The translations under genes and the position numbers were made by a program. From assembly GCA_964017045.1 (NCBI GenBank), contig OZ024808.1, positions 5,287,284-5,351,283 of the forward strand: 64,000 bases of DNA, read 5' to 3'. Below the pieces are notes generated by a model that worked only from the letters and a program-made list of their open reading frames with translations, was not told the origin of the DNA and made no database searches. Numbering within the stretch: the stretch's first letter is position 1; every line of letters starts with the position of its first letter. Shown in pieces: positions 1 through 11,594 of this stretch. This DNA comes from Omphiscola glabra. Lineage: Eukaryota > Mollusca > Gastropoda > Lymnaeidae.

Positions 1-25
1 TCATATGTTGTACAGCTTTGATCCA

Positions 26-107
26 AGTTTTGTTGGATGCACCAGGATAAGTTTGATTGTTGGATGCACCGGGACAAGTTTGATTGTTGGATGCACCGGG
101 ACACCCT
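26..107. repeat. 27-bp minisatellite, about 3 copies
   Basis: Three imperfect units containing TTGTTGGATGCACC run directly into the following 55-bp array, sharing the GGGACACC junction. No coding meaning is apparent. Confidence 0.7.
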
Positions 108-2622
108 CCTCCTCTTCAGCACCCACGGACCTGACTGAGTCTGTATGTTATGGTGACACCCTCCTCCTCTTCAGCACCCACGGACCTGACTGAGTCTGTA
201 TGTTATGGTGACACCCTCCTCTTCAGCACCCACGAACCTGACTGAGTCTGTATGTTATGGTGACACCCTCCTCTTCAGCACCCACGAACCTGACTGAGTT
301 TGTATGTTATGGTGACACCCTCCTCCTCTTCATCACCCACGGACCTGACTGAGTCTATGTTATGGCGACACCCTCCTCCTCTTCAGCACCCACGGACCTG
401 ACTGAGTCTGTATGTTATGGTGACACCCTCCTCCTCTTCAGCACCCACGGACCTGACTGAGTCTGTATGTTATGGTGACACCCTCCTCCTATTCAGCACC
501 CACGGACCTGACTGAGTCTGTATGTTATGGTGACACCCTGCTCCTCTTCAGCACCCACGGACCTGACCGAGTCTGTATGTTATGGTGACACCCTCCTCCT
601 CTTCAGCACCCACGGACCTGACTGAGTCTGTATGTTATGGTGACACCCTCCTCCTCTTCAGCACCCACGGACCTGACTGAGTCTGTATGTTATGGTGACA
701 CCCTCCTCCTCTTCAGCACCCACGGACCTGACTGAGTCTGTATGTTATGGTGACACCCTCCTCCTCTTCAGCACCCACGGACCTGACTGAGTCTGTATGT
801 TATGGTGACACCCTCCTCCTCTTCAGCACCCACGGACCTGACTGAGTCTGTATGTTATGGTGACACCCTCCTCCTCTTCAGCACCCACGGACCTGACTGA
901 GTCTGTATGTTATGGTGACACCCTCCTCCTCTTCAGCACCCACGGACCTGACTGAGTCTGTATGTTATGGTGACACCCTCCTCCTCTTCAGCACCCACGG
1001 ACCTGACTGAGTCTGTATGTTATGGTGACACCCTCCTCCTCTTCAGCACCCACGGACCTGACTGAGTCTGTATGTTATGGTGACACCCTCCTCCTCTTCA
1101 GCACCCACGGACCTGACTGAGTCTGTATGTTATGGTGACACCCTCCTCCTCTTCAGCACCCACGGACCTGACTGAGTCTGTATGTTATGGTGACACCCTC
1201 CTCCTCTTCAGCACCCACGAACCTGACTGAGTTTGTATGTTATGGTGACACCCTCCTCCTCTTCAGCACCCACGGACCTGACTGAGTCTGTATGTTATGG
1301 TGACACCCTCCTCCTCTTCAGCACCCACGAACCTGACTGAGTCTGTATGTTATGGTGACACCCTCCTCCTCTTCAGCACCCACGAACCTGACTGAGTCTG
1401 TATGTTATGGTGACACCCTCCTCCTCTTCAGCACCCACGGACCTGACTGAGTCTGTATGTTATGGTGACACCCTCCTCCTCTTCAGCACCCACGGACCTG
1501 ACTGAGTCTGTATGTTATGGTGACACCCTCCTCCTCTTCAGCACCCACGGACCTGACTGAGTCTGTATGTTATGGTGACACCCTCCTCCTCTTCAGCACC
1601 AACGAACCTGACTGAGTCTGTATGTTATGGTGACACCCTCCTCCTCTTCAGCACCCACGAACCTGACTGAGTCTGTATGTTATGGTGACACCCTCCTCCT
1701 CTTCAGCACCCACGAACCTGACTGAGTCTGTATGTTATGGTGACACCCTCCTCCTCTTCAGCACCCACGGACCTGACTGAGTCTGTATGTTATGGTGACA
1801 CCCTCCTCCTCTTCAGCACCCACGGACCTGACTGAGTCTGTATGTTATGGTGACACCCTCCTCCTCTTCAGCACCCACGGACCTGACTGAGTCTGTATGT
1901 TATGGTGACACCCTCCTCCTCTTCAGCACCCACGAACCTGACTGAGTCTGTATGTTATGGTGACACCCTCCTCTTCAGCACCCACGAACCTGACTGAGTC
2001 TGTATGTTATGGTGACACCCTCCTCCTCTTCAGCACCCACGAACCTGACTGAGTCTGTATGTTATGGTGACACCCTCCTCCTCTTCAGCACCCACGAACC
2101 TGACTGAGTCTGTATGTTATGGTGACACCCTCCTCCTCTTCAGCACCCACGAACCTGACTGAGTCTGTATGTTATGGTGACACCCTCCTCCTCTTCAGCT
2201 TCCACGGACCTGACTGAGTCTGTATGTTATGGTGACACCCTCCTCCTCTTCAGTACCCACGGACCTGACTGAGTCTGTATGTTATGGTGACACCCTCCTC
2301 CTCTTCAGCACCCACGGACCTGACTGAGTCTGTATGTTATGGTGACACCCTCCTCCTCTTCAGCACCCACGAACCTGACTGAGTCTGTATGTTATGGTGA
2401 CACCCTCCTCCTCTTCAGCACCCACGAACCTGACTGAGTCTGTATGTTATGGTGACACCCTCCTCCTCTTCAGCACCCACGGACCTGACTGAGTCTGTAT
2501 GTTATGGTGACACCCTCCTCCTCTTCAGCACCCACGGACCTGACTGAGTCTGTATGTTATGGTGACACCCTCCTCCTCTTCAGCACCCACGGACCTGACT
2601 GAGTCTGTATGTTATGGTAACA
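100..2622. repeat. 55-bp minisatellite, about 46 copies
   Basis: A 55-bp unit (core GACACCCTCCTCCTCTTCAG, then CACCCACGGACCTGACTGAG) repeats head to tail with very low divergence. The main variants are GGACC versus GAACC and loss of one CTC triplet, both shared by runs of neighbouring units, which is typical of local amplification. The array ends in unique sequence after TATGTTATGG at about 2618. The unit has stops in most frames, so it is not a coding repeat. Confidence 0.95.
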
Positions 2623-2955
2623 CGTTGCTCTGGTGGAAGCCTTTTCTGTTAGCAACCGGATCTCGTGGCAATCTACTTTGATGGCGTACTGCCCAGTCTC
2701 GTGACACCCTGTTCTGGTGGAAACCTGCTATTTGGAAACATGATCTTGTGGTACCATAACCGTGTGCCAGCATTCTCGTGTACCATTAACGTCATGTGCC
2801 ACCATTCTCGTTCATTATTAAGCACTGTGGAAACTGGTCAAGAAGCTCTGTCTTGAAAAGAAATATAATACATTTGTCTGAACGTTTTGATTTAAGAGTG
2901 TTGATAAGTTAACTTAAACTAGAAATTTAAGAATTGGTATCCAAAGCAAACAATA
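2623..2955. other. Short unique interval, no gene seen
   Basis: Unique sequence between the 55-bp array and the first block of a 22-bp repeat. The only open frame is a 63-codon one with no recognisable similarity. Confidence 0.5.
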
Positions 2956-2997
2956 AGCCTAAATGAGCAATACAGTAAACCTAACTGAGCGATATAT
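2956..2997. repeat. 22-bp repeat block (first of three)
   Basis: Two degenerate copies of a unit around CCTAACTGAGCGATACAGTA. The same unit recurs at about 5549-5590 and 5909-5970, so one small minisatellite appears to have been split by two LINE insertions. Confidence 0.65.
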
Positions 2998-5545
2998 ATA
3001 TGGCATCCTTCCGTCTTCGTGAGACGATGGAGTAGCTATGTTTACTTCAACGAGTGACTCCCTAGGCCAATCCTTGACTGACAATCTCGATTGCATTTCT
3101 CGGAGGAGAATGTTGACTCGTGCTTAGATTTGGACTTCCGTATTGTTCTTTTTTTTTTTGCAAGGGCTTTTTGACTCCTTCTTACACTGCTGTTTGCCAG
3201 CTGGAACGTTGTTCGGCAAGGCTTTTTGACTCCTTCATACACTGATGATCTCCCATTTGTTGATTTCTATGTTGGCTTCCCTCATGCTCCTTTCGCATAC
3301 GTCCATAAATATCAAGAATGTCCGTCCAATAAGTTTTGTCCCTTCTGCCAACTCTCCATACAGCAGCATCTTTGGGATACGGCCTTCCTCCATTCTCCTT
3401 ACATGGCCTAACTAGCGAAGGCGCCTCTTGCTAAAAGCGTAGAATAGGCATCTTGTTCTGCCATCGAATGCGTAAAATGCGACGTAGACATCTTTGATGG
3501 AAGCTGTTGAGTTTCCGCTCATGACTGGTGTATGTGGTCCACATTTCACTACCATATAGGAGCGTACTAAGCACACTTGCCTGACAGACACTTAGTTTTG
3601 TTTTATCAGTTAGATTGAGATTATTCCACACACGCTTATTCAGTTGAGCTATATAGTTGCTGTTGCTTTTGCGATCCTGATGTTTACATCTTCATCAACG
3701 GACAGAGAACTAGAAATATTGGATCCAAGATAATTTAAATGCTCAACCACCGACAGATTATGGCCCTCAATAGATATGATTGGAAGGACAGTCCAAATTC
3801 TTTACAAGCGCGTGATAGACGATTAACTAGCCGCTGAAGACCTTCTGTGTGAGATGTTAAGGCGGCATCGTCAGCGAACAGCAGTTCACGAATTAGTACC
3901 TTTTTACCTTGGTCTTTGCACGAAGGCGCGTGATATTGAACAGCCTACCATCAGATCTGGTATGAATTCTCGTTCCATCTTCACAGTCCCTGAAGGCAAA
4001 TTGAAGAAGCATCGAGAAGAAAATTGAGAAGAGCGTTTGTGCCAGTACACAGCCTTCTTTTACTCCGCTGTTGACTGGGAATGCCTCAGAGACCGCGCCA
4101 TTGAAGATTACTGTGCTGTACATGTTTTTGTGAAATGACTAAATGATTGTGAGCAGTCGTAAGGGACAACCTATTCTATGCAAGATACTGAACAGGCCTC
4201 TCCGACTTACCAAGTCGAATGCCTTTGTCAGATCTATGAACGCAATATAAAGAGGCATATGCTGTTCACGACACTTCTTCTGCATTTGGCGTAACGAGAA
4301 TATCATGTCTATAGTTGAGCGCACACTCCGGGTAGATGCGGTTAGCCAGACTCTGCAATCGTTAAAGGCAGCGGTTCTAAACCTAAGGGTCGCAACCCCT
4401 TTGGGGGTCGAACGACCGTTTCACAGGGGTCGCCTAAGACCATCGGAAAACGCATATACCATACAGTTATGAAGTAGCAACGAAAATAATTTTGTGGTTG
4501 GGGATCGCCACAACATTAGAAAATATATTAAAGGGTTACGGCATTAGAAAGGTTGAGAACCACTGGTTTAAGGGCAACACGGGCAAATGTCTTTCCAACA
4601 AAGCCAAGGAGAGAAATTCCTCGGTAGCTATTACAAACACTTTGGCCCCTTTATTTTTGTACAATTTTACGACGTTAGCGTCTCTCATGTCCTGGGCAAT
4701 GTGACCTGCTTCCCAACACAGACAGATGAGCTCATGTAAGGGCTGAAGTAGTATAGATTTTCCATTTTTTAGGTCTTCCGGGGGAATGCCGTCAATCCCT
4801 GGTGCCTTCCCATCAGCAAAGTAATCTATTGCTTTTTTCGAGCTCCTGTAAAGTTGGCTCTTCATCTAGTTCTTCCATTATTGACAAGACGGGAATGTTA
4901 TTCAGAGCGATCTCAGTGACTAAATTTACTGTTGCATATAGTTCAAGATAATGCTCTACCCAACGCCAGAGTTGATCGTTTGGGTTCTAGATAATTTGAC
5001 CAGTCTTGGACTTGAGTGGTGCTATTTTTGAAGCGTGTGGTCCTAATGCCCTCTTGATGCCCTTGGACATGCTCCTTGCATCCCTGTTGTCGGAATCCGA
5101 TTGGATACAGTTGCAAAGGTCGAACAAGTAAGTGCTGGCACAGTGGCGGGCCGTCTACTGGGATATTTTTTTTTTCATTTCGGAGAGTCTGAGTGTACGA
5201 GCTCAATGTGCATCCCTATAGGTAGTAGAGCTTTTCTCTTCTTCTCGGTTACGGGTTCCATCATATTCCAATGTGCCTCGTACCAGTCATTATTTTTATG
5301 GTCCCTATTACCGTAGGTGGACATGGCTGAATCGTACACAGCATCTCATAAATGAGTCCACTTAGATACAATTGTGCCACCGGGTGACCCTTTAGCAAGG
5401 GTATCCTGCAACATTTGAAGATGGTGCTGGTAACACAGAGATCGTAGAGTAGCACAACTACTGCAGACGTTATCCGTTATCATTCCTAATCCGTGATAAC
5501 CAAGACATGAAGGCCAGGCTTCCTGATCAGCTCCTACACTAGCAT
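2998..5545 (-). mobile_element. Degenerate non-LTR retrotransposon (LINE), 5'-truncated
   Basis: Read on the minus strand, the broken frames encode reverse transcriptase in the expected order. A linker and RT start lie near 5200-4600, with GKAPGIDGIPPE at about 4790. Next is FIDLTKAFD at about 4230 (RT motif A region), then GVKEGC at about 4065. LLYGSEMW and RCLRRILRIRW follow at 3550-3450. A C-terminal Cys/His-like end (CNRDCQSRIGLGSHS) lies at 3050-3110. The frame changes several times and contains stops, so it is dead. The 3' end abuts an ATATAT tract at about 2995, a likely target or tail. Endonuclease sequence is not visible, which fits 5' truncation. A SPIN element interrupts it at 4369-4565. 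The class is clear; the exact clade (RTE- or Jockey-like) is not. Confidence 0.85.
4369..4565. mobile_element. SPIN-type hAT MITE, copy 1
   Basis: It starts CAGCGGTTCTAAACC and ends GGTTGAGAACCACTG. The interior has the SPIN signature blocks GGGGTCGAACGACC, AGACCATCGGAAAACGC, TTATGAAGTAGCAACG and ATTTTGTGGTTGGGGATCGC. The flanks are GTTAAAGG (4361-4368) and GTTTAAGG (4566-4573), an 8-bp target duplication with one mismatch. It lies inside the reverse transcriptase frame of the minus-strand LINE. Confidence 0.9.
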
Positions 5546-5548
5546 TAA

Positions 5549-5590
5549 AGTAAACCTAATTAAGCGATACAGTAAACCTAACTGAGCGAA
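5549..5590. repeat. 22-bp repeat block (second of three)
   Basis: About two copies of the AACTGAGCGATACAGTAAAC unit, immediately upstream of a LINE 3' fragment. The sequence AACTGAGCGA borders the LINE on both sides. Confidence 0.65.
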
Positions 5591-5908
5591 CAAGTGAAAG
5601 AAAGGATTCGTCAAGCAATTGGGCAGTATGATGACCCCCTTGTGACTGTAAAAAAACGCAAACTGGAATGGTATGGCCACGTGACCAGAAAACAAGGGCT
5701 CGCCAAAGAAATCATCCAGGGCACGAGAGGAGGAAGAAGAGGAAGACAGAGAAAAAGATGGGAAGATAACATCAAAGAGTGGACGGAACTAAAACTAGTC
5801 AATGCTATGCGTAGTGCAGAAGACAGAGAAGAATGGAGAAGGATAGTTTTCATGTCATCTGTGGCGCCCCAATGGTCCAAGGACTAAGGGACATGATGAT
5901 GATGATGA
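5591..5908 (+). mobile_element. LINE 3' fragment with ATG-triplet tail
   Basis: A 97-codon open frame covers the C-terminal end of a LINE polyprotein (VKERIRQAIGQYDD, KLEWYGHVTRKQGLAKEI, GGRRGRQRKRWEDNIKEW). It ends in a stop and a GACATGATGATGATGATGA tail. Short tandem tails of this kind are typical of RTE-like LINEs. The fragment at 36176-36499 is the same family, with the same tail. The 5' end is cut abruptly, as expected of incomplete reverse transcription. AACTGAGCGA occurs just before it and just after the tail. That is either a 10-bp target duplication or the surrounding 22-bp repeat. Confidence 0.85.
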
Positions 5909-5970
5909 ACTGAGCGATACAGTGAACCTAACTAAGAGATACAGTAAATCAAACTGAGCGATGTAGAATT
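5909..5970. repeat. 22-bp repeat block (third of three)
   Basis: About three degenerate units (AACTGAGCGATACAGTGAAC and variants) continue the repeat seen before the LINE fragment. Confidence 0.65.
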
Positions 5971-6076
5971 ACTATTAACAAGTTCCTAATCAAAATTCTA
6001 CTTTAAAATAGATTTATGTGATATTAATAGATTAATTTAAAATGATAAAAAGCTTTTCATTTTATTTTTCTAAAAT

Positions 6077-8331
6077 CCAATAACCAGGTACATATAACTA
6101 TAACACTATTACATACAGGGTGGGCCAATAACCAGGTACATATAACTATAACACTATTACATACAGGGTGGGCCAATAACCAGGTACATATAACTATAAC
6201 ACTATTACATACAGGGTGGGCCAATAACCAGGTACATATAACTATAACACTATTACATACAGGGTGGGCCAATAACCAGGTACATATAACTATAACACTA
6301 TTACATACAGGGTGGGCCAATAACCAGGTAGATATAACTATAACACTATTACATACAGGGTGGGCCAATAACCAGGTACATATAACTATAACACTATTAC
6401 ATACAGGGTGGGCCAATAACCAGGTACATATAACTATAACACTATTACATACAGGGTGGGCCAATAACCAGGTACATATAACTATAACACTATTACATAC
6501 AGGGTGGGCCAATAACCAGGTACATATAACTATAACACTATTACATACAGGGTGGGCCAATAACCAGGTACATATAACTATAACACTATTACATACAGGG
6601 TGGGCCAATAACCAGGTACATATAACTATAACACTATTACATACAGGGTGGGCCAATAACCAGGTACATATAACTATAACACTATTACATACAGGGTGGG
6701 CCAATAACCAGGTACATATAACTATAACACTATTACATACAGGGTGGGCCAATAACCAGGTACATATAACTATAACACTATTACATACAGGGTGGGCCAA
6801 TAACCAGGTACATATAACTATAACACTATTACATACAGGGTGGGCCAATAACCAGGTACATATAACTATAACACTATTACATACAGGGGGGGGGGCAATA
6901 ACCAGGTACAAATAACTATAACACTATTACATACAGGGTGGGCCAATAACCAGGTACAAATAACTATAACACTATTACATACAGGGTGGGCCAATAACCA
7001 GGTACATATAACTATAACACTATTACATACAGGGTGGGCCAATAACCAGGTACATATAACTATAACACTATTACATACAGGGTGGGCCAATAACCAGGTA
7101 CATATAACTATAACACTATTACATACAGGGTGGGCCAATAAACACGTACATATAACTATAACACTATTACATACAGGGGGGGGGCAATAACCAGGTACAA
7201 ATAACTATAACACTATTACATACAGGGTGGGCCAATAACCAGGTACATATAACTATAACACTATTACATACAGGGTGGGCCAATAACCAGGTACATATAA
7301 CTATAACACTATTACATACAGGGGGGGGCAATAACCAGGTACAAATAACTATAACACTATTACATACAGGGTGGGCCAATAACCAGGTACAAATAACTAT
7401 AACACTATTACATACAGGGTGGGCCAATAACCAGGTACATATAACTATAACACTATTACATACAGGGTGGGCCAATAACCAGGTACATATAACTATAACA
7501 CTATTACATACAGGGTGGGCCAATAACCAGGTACATATAACTATAACACTATTACATACAGGGTGGGCCAATAACCAGGTACATATAACTATAACACTAT
7601 TACATACAGGGTGGGCCAATAACCAGGTACATATAACTATAACACTATTACATACAGGGTGGGCCAATAACCAGGTACATATAACTATAACACTATTACA
7701 TACAGGGGGGGGGCAATAACCAGGTACAAATAACTATAACACTATTACATACAGGGTGGGCCAATAACCAGGTACAAATAACTATAACACTATTACATAC
7801 AGGGTGGGCCAATAACCAGGTACATATAACTATAACACTATTACATACAGGGTGGGCCAATAACCAGGTACATATAACTATAACACTATTACATACAGGG
7901 TGGGCCAATAACCAGGTACATATAACTATAACACTATTACATACAGGGTGGGCCAATAACCAGGTACATATAACTATAACACTATTACATACAGGGGGGG
8001 GGGGCAATAACCAGGTACAAATAACTATAACACTATTACATACAGGGTGGGCCAATAACCAGGTACATATAACTATAACACTATTACATACAGGGTGGGC
8101 CAATAACCAGGTACATATAACTATAACACTATTACATACAGGGGGGGGCAATAACCAGGTACAAATAACTATAACGCTATTACATACAGGGTGGGCCAAT
8201 AACCAGGTACAAATAACTATAACACTATTACATACAGGGTGGGCCAATAACCAGGTACATATAACTATAACACTATTACATACAGGGGGGGCCAATAAAA
8301 CAGGTACAAATAACTATAACACTATTACATA
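6077..8331. repeat. 48-bp satellite built on a mariner terminus, about 47 copies
   Basis: Each monomer contains CAGGGTGGGCCAATAA followed by about 30 bp ending CACTATTACATA. The first block equals the outer end of the terminal inverted repeat of the mariner that directly follows, including the flanking TA. The rest matches the AT-rich target sequence that continues beyond the mariner's other end. Two monomer types occur: GGGTGGGCC with CATATA, and a G-run form (GGGGGGGGC) usually followed by CAAATA. Because 48 is a multiple of 3, one minus-strand frame stays open for hundreds of codons (16-residue repeat AHPVCNSVIVICTWLL). I do not regard that as a gene. Confidence 0.93.
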
Positions 8332-9145
8332 CAGGGTGGGCCAATAAAAGTGAAAACATCTCGTAAAATGTGATTAAATCACATAAAAGTAGTTTAACTA
8401 TACCCATACTAGATTAAATAGTTTACTGATTTACCTACTTACACATTTAGCTATATGACGTCATTATTTCGACTATTTCCGTTGCAACAAAGAAAGTCAG
8501 GTTCAAGAAAGGCGACTTATACGAGAGCGTGACCATTTCAGTCGCGGTATCATGGTTTCAATTGGTGTGTCTCGAATGGGGAAAACTAGTGTTGTGTTCG
8601 TTGAACCAGGCGCCAAAGTAAACAGTGAATATTATTGTAAACAAGTTCTCAGTCGAGGATTGCTGCCCGACATTCTATCGAGATGTGGTCGACATAACTG
8701 GACATTGCAGCAAGACGGAGCCCCATCTCACACAGCCAGAAATACAATCAACTTTCTTCGTCAGAAGAATGTTAACTTCATCGAGCCAGACATGTGGCCA
8801 CCGAACAGCCCAGATTTAAACCCAGTAGATTATGCCATATGGGGTGCTTTACAAGAAAAAGTCTACCTTCATCGAAAATTTATCATGTTTGAGGAGCTCA
8901 AGTTGGCAATAATCGAGGAATGGCGAAATCTGGGGCAACGTTTCATTGACAGAAGCATAAACGAGTGGCGTCGACGTTTAGAAAAAGTCGTTGAGAAGCA
9001 AGGAGGACACATTGAACATGATTTCTGATTAGCTAAATATTTCGTTAAAAAAATTATGAAGAATTAGAATTAATTAAATTATATTTTGAAAAAACTCATA
9101 TGCTACTCCGCTACGAGATGTTCTCACTTTTATTGGCCCACCCTG
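8332..9145 (+). mobile_element. Internally deleted mariner element
   Basis: The terminal inverted repeats are 35 bp and nearly perfect. The left begins CAGGGTGGGCCAATAAAAGT at 8332; the right is its complement ending ACTTTTATTGGCCCACCCTG at 9145. A TA dinucleotide lies on each side, the mariner/Tc1 target duplication. Length is 814 bp against about 1.3 kb for a full mariner. The missing part is the 5' half of the transposase gene. Confidence 0.93.
8552..9028 (+). pseudogene. Mariner transposase, C-terminal half
   Basis: A 158-codon open frame, also readable upstream from about 8504 (FSRGIM precedes MVSIGVSRMGKT). Two of the three catalytic acidic residues are present: Asp in LQQDGAPSHTA and Asp in SPDLNPVDYAIWG. 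By my count 37 residues separate them, the DD37D spacing of maT-like mariners. The N-terminal helix-turn-helix domains and the first Asp are absent, so it cannot work as a transposase. The stop is TGA at 9026-9028, followed by about 80 bp and the right inverted repeat. The remaining frame is undamaged, so the loss was an internal deletion and not slow decay. Confidence 0.9.
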
Positions 9146-9250
9146 TATAACACTATTACATATAGCACTATTACATTTAACACTATAACATATAACATTA
9201 TTATATAAACACTATTACATTTAACCCTGTCACATTTAACACTATATATA

Positions 9251-9288
<38 letters not shown>

Positions 9289-9290
9289 GT
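9146..9290. repeat. AT-rich CACTATTACATTTAA repeat and (TA)n tract
   Basis: Degenerate units of about 15-16 bp continue the mariner target sequence, ending in a TA dinucleotide run at about 9244-9283. Confidence 0.8.
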
Positions 9291-9294
9291 ATAT

Positions 9295-9950
9295 GAATGA
9301 GCTATGCTGACCGTGACGCCGAAGAAACAAAAAGATTTAAATACATTAGTATTCTTAAAAATAATTTTATTTGTAGTTATTTCCTATTATTTTATGGAAA
9401 TCGAATAAATTAAAATGCGCAAAAAATATTATACATCCGCTTTTATTTTACTACAAGTTTAGGTGTTATTATTATAAATTACAAATACTAAATACATTTA
9501 AAGTATCAATAATGAACTATTTTAAACATTTTATATACGTTTTAAAGTTATGGAAAAAGAAATCGAGAAAAACCAAACATCAGTTGTTTTTAGTGCGTTT
9601 ATTTGATATTGCGAAATAAAATTAAAAATAATTTGTTCTTAATAATCACGGAATTGACGTCATAGCGCGAATTGCTTATTTAGCCATAAAGCCAAAAGTT
9701 ATTTGGTTTAATAACCGCGCATTACAAAACTGATTACGCATTGTCCCCTTCTTAAAAGTAAAATTAATACATATAATTGATTGCTTCTTAAAGCACTTTT
9801 ATTAAATTTATAACGTAATAAAAACTTAACGTTTAAATATAATTTTAATTAGAAAATGCCTTTTAAGTCAACAAATAGCATTCACTAATGCACTTATCAC
9901 TCATCCTAATGTGAAAAAATCATATGAAGTGCAAAAAAAATGTGTTAGCG
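9295..9950 (+). repeat. Dispersed AT-rich repeat, copy 1
   Basis: Shares GAGCTATGCTGAC, AATGCGCAAAAAATAT, CCGCTTTTATTTTA, ATAATTGATTGCTT, AACGTAATAAAAACTTAA and TTTAAGTCAA, in the same order, with 25274-26100. Both copies reach an ATG followed by CCNTTTAAGTC, so the block could be the 5' region of an unclassified transposon ahead of its gene. The frame in this copy breaks at once. Confidence 0.7.
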
Positions 9951-10725
9951 TATGGATGCGACTACAATCCGGTGGAAGATTTTGTCAATTTTATTAAAAT
10001 CCTGGAGCTTGGGGTTAGTCGATACTTGAGTTTTGACCGAGGCAGCACAAGATACGTCTCAGAATAAAGGAATGCCTTTGATAACGATAAAGGATTAAAC
10101 TTCTTAGGTACATTTATTTCGGAATATAATGTGTGCATTTTTACATGGGTGACAATGTATTTAAATCCTTTGGTATTACATTTTTACAAATAAACGTATG
10201 TTTACCAATTAAGAAAATCAATGTCGTTAACAAAACGTGGGTATATTTACATAAGTATCCCCATGAATATCAAAACCCAATCATTTTAACATTTGAAAAT
10301 TTAATTTTGAAAAATAGAGATGGGTTATTTTTTTTTATTTTTTAAATTAAAATATATTTTTGTTTTTACTTTGCAAAATTTAAGTGGGTGTGTATTTTAT
10401 GAGATTAAAAAAAATTCTTTGTTTTACAATTTTCCGGTAATGTATAATTTAAAAAAACAAGGCAAAATGTTGTGTACATTTTTGAGGATGATATCAATAT
10501 AAAAAATTATGTTAATATATTTTAATTTTTAAGTTTATAATTTTGTCTTCTTGTCATTTTATCACTTGTCATTAAATATATCCTTTGTCGTTTTGTCTCT
10601 TATTGTTTTGTGTAGAGTTACCTTCTAAATCTGATCTTCAGAAGTAAAACAAACTCCAAATGAATGGACGGACTGCTAGATCTATGATCAAAATATTTTT
10701 TTTTTAAAATTATAAATAAAGGGGC
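9951..10725. other. AT-rich interval, no gene seen
   Basis: Low-complexity AT-rich sequence with long A and T runs. Short open frames here (for example about 10133-10345) have biased composition and no recognisable motifs. Confidence 0.5.
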
Positions 10726-10830
10726 CATCTATACATTAAGTCATGCAAATTTTGGCAGATTTTGGACCCCCCCCCCCCCCCCCCCCCCACGCCCGGATCG
10801 TAAAAAAAATGTGTCACGTAGGCCTAATTT
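10726..10830. repeat. GGGGCCATC / poly-C dispersed repeat, copy 1
   Basis: GGGGCCATCTATACATTAAG, then CATGCAAATTTTGGCAGATT and a C run of about 20. It matches the block at 26785-26915 (GGGGCCATCCATAAATGACG, CACGCAAATTTTGCCGATTT, C runs). This is a terminal-repeat-like sequence found at several sites. Confidence 0.6.
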
Positions 10831-11158
10831 AGACATCTTCATAATTATTCTTCATGACCTTTGCCAAAACCGGTATTTTCGATATTGAAGTTTACGAATA
10901 CCGGAATCCTGGTATTTTCGATATTTAGAGAATTTTTAGTCGAGATTCGAGATTATAGTTGATGATTTATCAATGAAATAAAAACATTCAGAACAAATAT
11001 CACATTTTGTTTTTTAATAAGCTTTTAACAATAACACAAATGTTTATCTTCAGACTTCAATCAAATGAAAAAAAAATAATATTCTTAACTTTTTAATTAA
11101 AATAATTTTATTAATCAATTATTAAAATAATTGGTGTTGTTTTAATCTTTGGTCAAAT

Positions 11159-11515
11159 TTAAATAATGAGATTGTAAAATGACAACGTGTCTAATGTTTG
11201 GTCACTTAACTTTGGCCGCAAATGGTTACAAAAGTAACCTGATGACGAGAACACCTTCTCTGACTCCACAATGGTCGGAGGAATAGACCTTAGGCTATCA
11301 ATGGCTATCATACGCAATTTCTAGATATTTTCCTCTTGAAACGCCTTTCTCAAATAAAACCATTTCTATTTTTACCAATGTATCAATGTCTCCATCCGTT
11401 GGTCTGGAAGTATTATCCTATATATAAGCCTGAAGTTTCTTTTGAATTTCAATTTCTAATTGTCTCTTAAGCGGCAGTGTATCTTCAAGTTCATCATGCT
11501 CAGATCCAAGATGTT
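11159..11515 (-). pseudogene. hAT transposase C-terminus (dimerisation domain) relic
   Basis: On the minus strand, 11296 to 11159 reads SLRSIPPTIVESEKVFSSSG, then YFCNHLRPKLSDQTLDTLSF and a stop. This is the hallmark C-terminal dimerisation block of hAT transposases (P-T-x-V-E-S-E-x-x-F-S-x-x-G). Just upstream, in a shifted frame, are DIDTLVKIEMVLFEKGVSRG, KYLEIAYDS and, further up, EHDELEDTLPLKRQLEIEI, which fit the preceding part of the same domain. Frame changes show it is dead. Confidence 0.8.
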
Positions 11516-11594
11516 CAATTTTATTGTTCAAAGATATTTCCAACGAGGAATCCGCTGTCTGACCAAGCTTTTGAGGATCCATAATATGTTTTCG

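Noticed and set aside
100..2622. CRISPR-like direct repeats
   Set aside because: The units are head to tail without unique spacers, in eukaryotic DNA. This is a minisatellite, as are the other arrays.
6057..8295. Long minus-strand frames of a 16-residue repeat (AHPVCNSVIVICTWLL)
   Set aside because: They arise only because the satellite period is 48 bp. The sequence is explained by the mariner terminus and target DNA, and there is no start context, splice signal or conserved domain.
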